Of a stretch of DNA of 55,139 bases, positions 53,502-55,139 are shown one piece after another. Source of the stretch: Inquilinus limosus. GTDB taxonomy: Bacteria; Pseudomonadota; Alphaproteobacteria; DSM-16000; Inquilinaceae. The stretch lies in NCBI RefSeq assembly GCF_002195995.1, contig NZ_NHON01000038.1:1-55139 (forward strand), read 5' to 3'. The notes beneath the pieces are model-generated. The model did no database searches, was not told where the DNA came from, and saw only the letters and a list, made by a program, of their open reading frames with translations. How positions within the stretch are numbered: the first letter of the stretch is position 1; each line of letters begins with the position of its first letter. The translations under genes and the position numbers were made by a program.

Positions 53502-54746
53502 ATGCAGGGATGGACTTCCCAGCAGCGGAGCGTCGTGATCGCCAGCTTCCTCGGCTGGACCCTCGACGCCTTCGACTTCTTCCTCCTCGTCTTCATCCTG
53601 ACCGACATTTCCCAGGAATTCGGCACCGGCGCCGAGACCACCTCCTGGCTGGTGACGCTGACCCTGGCGATGCGGCCGGTCGGCGCCTTCCTGTTCGGTC
53701 GCGCCGCCGACCGCTTCGGCCGCCGGCCGACCCTGATGGTCGACGTGCTGGCCTATTCCCTGCTGGAATTCGCCTCGGGCTTCGCCCCGACCTTCACCGT
53801 GCTGCTGATCCTGCGCATGCTGTACGGCATCGCCATGGGCGGCGAATGGGGCGTCGGCGCCTCGCTGACCATGGAGACGGTGCCGGTGCGCTCGCGCGGC
53901 TTCGTCTCCGGCCTGCTGCAGGCGGGCTATCCGACCGGCTACCTGCTGGCTTCGGTCGTCTACGGCCTGTTCTTCGATTCGATCGGCTGGCGCGGCATGT
54001 TCATGATCGGCGTGCTGCCGGCGCTGCTGGTGCTGTTCATCCGCCGCAGCGTGCCGGAATCGCCGTCCTGGACCGAGACCAGGGCCACGCGCGAGGGCAT
54101 CTCGCTGGGCGACACGCTGCGCCGGCACTGGCGGCTGGGCCTCTACGCCATCCTGCTGATGACCGCCTTCAACTTCTTCAGCCACGGCACCCAGGACATC
54201 TACCCGACCTTCCTCAAGGTCCAGCACGGCATGGGCCCGCACGAGGTCAGCCTGATCGCCATCGTCTACAATATCGGCGCCATCCTCGGCGGCCTGGTCT
54301 GCGGCTCGCTGTCGGAGCGCTTCGGCCGGCGGCGGGTGATCATCGTCGCGGCGCTGCTGGCCCTGCCGGCGCTGCCGCTCTGGGCCTTCTCCACCGGCCC
54401 GGTGCTGCTGGCCGCCGGCGCCTTCCTCATGCAGGTCGCGGTGCAGGGCGCCTGGGGCGTGATCCCGGCGCATCTGAACGAGCTGTCGCCGGAAGAGGCG
54501 CGCGGCACCTTCCCCGGCTTCGTCTACCAGACCGGCAACCTGCTGGCGGCGATCAATCTCACCCTGCAGACCCACATCGCCGTCACCAACGGCAACGATT
54601 ATGCCCTGGCCATGGCCTGGGTGACCGGGGTGGTGGCGGTGGCGATCGCGCTGCTGATCGCCTTCGGTCCCGAGCGGCGCGGCGTCGCCTTCGGCATGGC
54701 GCGGCTGCGCTCGGAGCTCGCCTCCAGCCCCGCGCCGGGAGAGTAG
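53502..54746 (+). CDS. MFS carboxylate/sugar-acid transporter (SHS/JEN-like)
   Basis: 414 aa, about 12 membrane segments. SFLGWTLDAFDFFLLVFILT near the N-terminus (Asp-Phe pair typical of sialate:H+/lactate permeases), the loop FGRAADRFGRRPTLMVDVLA, GIAMGGEWGVGASLTMETVP and PESPSWTETRATREG support the sialate/lactate (SHS) group of MFS symporters. I start at the ATG at 53502, with AGAGG upstream; the longer frame has an unlikely Arg-rich extension. Probably a proton-coupled importer of a monocarboxylate or sugar acid. Confidence 0.85.
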   Translation: MQGWTSQQRSVVIASFLGWTLDAFDFFLLVFILTDISQEFGTGAETTSWLVTLTLAMRPVGAFLFGRAADRFGRRPTLMVDVLAYSLLEFASGFAPTFTVLLILRMLYGIAMGGEWGVGASLTMETVPVRSRGFVSGLLQAGYPTGYLLASVVYGLFFDSIGWRGMFMIGVLPALLVLFIRRSVPESPSWTETRATREGISLGDTLRRHWRLGLYAILLMTAFNFFSHGTQDIYPTFLKVQHGMGPHEVSLIAIVYNIGAILGGLVCGSLSERFGRRRVIIVAALLALPALPLWAFSTGPVLLAAGAFLMQVAVQGAWGVIPAHLNELSPEEARGTFPGFVYQTGNLLAAINLTLQTHIAVTNGNDYALAMAWVTGVVAVAIALLIAFGPERRGVAFGMARLRSELASSPAPGE

Positions 54747-54824
54747 CGGCCCTGCCGGACGGGGGCGGGCGGCCGTGCTATAACACGCCGCCCGACCCGC
54801 CGGGCCCTATCGTGATGCTCCGCC

Positions 54825-55139
54825 ATGCCGGATGAGCTGCAGCTCCTCGACCTGATCGGCCAGATCTATGATGCTGCGATCGGCGACGAGGACTGGACCC
54901 GGGTCCTCGACCGCCTGTCCCGTCTGCTCGGCGGTCACGCGGCGGTGCTGCAGCGCCCCCACGCGCCGGACCAAAGGGTGCAGGCGCTGGTGAGCGGCAT
55001 CGACGCCGCCTATGTCGAGCTGTATGGCGCCCGCTATCACGCCCTGCTGCCGATCGCGTCCTGGCTGCCGCGGATGCCCGGCGGATCCGTCTTCGTCGAC
55101 CGCATGCTGCTGCCGGACCAGGATTATGTCCGGACCGAG
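54825..55139 (+). CDS. LuxR-type transcriptional regulator, N-terminal part (runs off the window)
   Basis: 105 codons to the window edge. LLDLIGQIYDAAIGDEDWTR followed by VLDRLSRLLGGHAAVLQRPH and VSGIDAAYVELYGARYHALL resemble the N-terminal sensor region of LuxR-HTH regulators common in Rhodospirillales and Azospirillum. The DNA-binding HTH would be beyond 55139 and is not seen. The family call is therefore tentative. It lies 78 bp after an MFS gene it may control. Confidence 0.5.
   Translation, partial: MPDELQLLDLIGQIYDAAIGDEDWTRVLDRLSRLLGGHAAVLQRPHAPDQRVQALVSGIDAAYVELYGARYHALLPIASWLPRMPGGSVFVDRMLLPDQDYVRTE

Overview
This is a roughly 70% GC bacterial window that looks like a chromosomal segment of an alphaproteobacterium, most likely Rhodospirillales (Inquilinus/Azospirillum-like). 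The lineage is inferred from a DivK cell-cycle regulator divergent from a zinc-ribbon DinB, an EipB envelope protein, two DUF1127 proteins, a MipA/OmpV porin-like protein, a plsY-dprA-topA-rnr-S41-rpmG block, and alphaproteobacterial palindromic intergenic repeats. I see no rRNA, tRNA, CRISPR array, phage or conjugative genes.

Layout. 1-1269: an IS630-family element (transposase in two frames joined by an A7 slippery run) lying between extra partial copies of its own two ends. 1266-4454: a MocR regulator divergent from a DUF1127 gene, then an AraC regulator, a 49-aa Cys-rich protein and a second DUF1127 protein. 4528-10893: a prohibitin/SPFH protein, an orphan OppA-type binding protein, a CaiB/BaiF CoA-transferase, small secreted proteins and a Tat-type dienelactone hydrolase. 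10947-13310: a DUF2975/XRE pair with a clear double operator, MipA, and small membrane or lipoprotein genes. 13412-24433: an MFS exporter, plsY, dprA, topA, rnr, an S41 protease, an MGMT-like protein and rpmG. 24657-33708: divK/dinB, a secreted Fe-SOD, eipB, a second orphan binding protein, aspS and an alpha/beta hydrolase. 33776-42414: an NrtR/NadQ-like Nudix-related regulator, a GNAT, an aldo-keto reductase, and the de novo NAD operon nadA-nadB-(unknown)-nadC followed by a frameshifted tarD-like gene. 42463-55139: rnd, an M23 peptidase with a GST, assorted accessory genes, pcaD, divergent pyrC and pyrE, an MFS carrier, and the start of a LuxR-type regulator that runs off the window.

How genes work together. 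nadA/nadB/nadC make nicotinate mononucleotide from aspartate; a palindrome sits inside the nadA promoter spacer and a plausible NAD-responsive repressor lies 3 kb away. pyrC and pyrE serve pyrimidine synthesis. topA, dprA, rnr, rnd and dinB are nucleic-acid enzymes. Regulator and target logic is most visible at the MocR/DUF1127 divergent promoter and at the XRE/DUF2975 promoter.

No clearly new multi-gene machine (defence island, secretion system or biosynthetic cluster) is present. The least-described items are the regulated small-protein modules (MocR/DUF1127/AraC/Cys-rich; XRE/DUF2975; the 12.7-13.3 kb small membrane proteins), the unknown protein inside the nad operon, the nested IS630 with its deletion derivative, and a 144-bp near-perfect hairpin between a DUF938 gene and pyrC.
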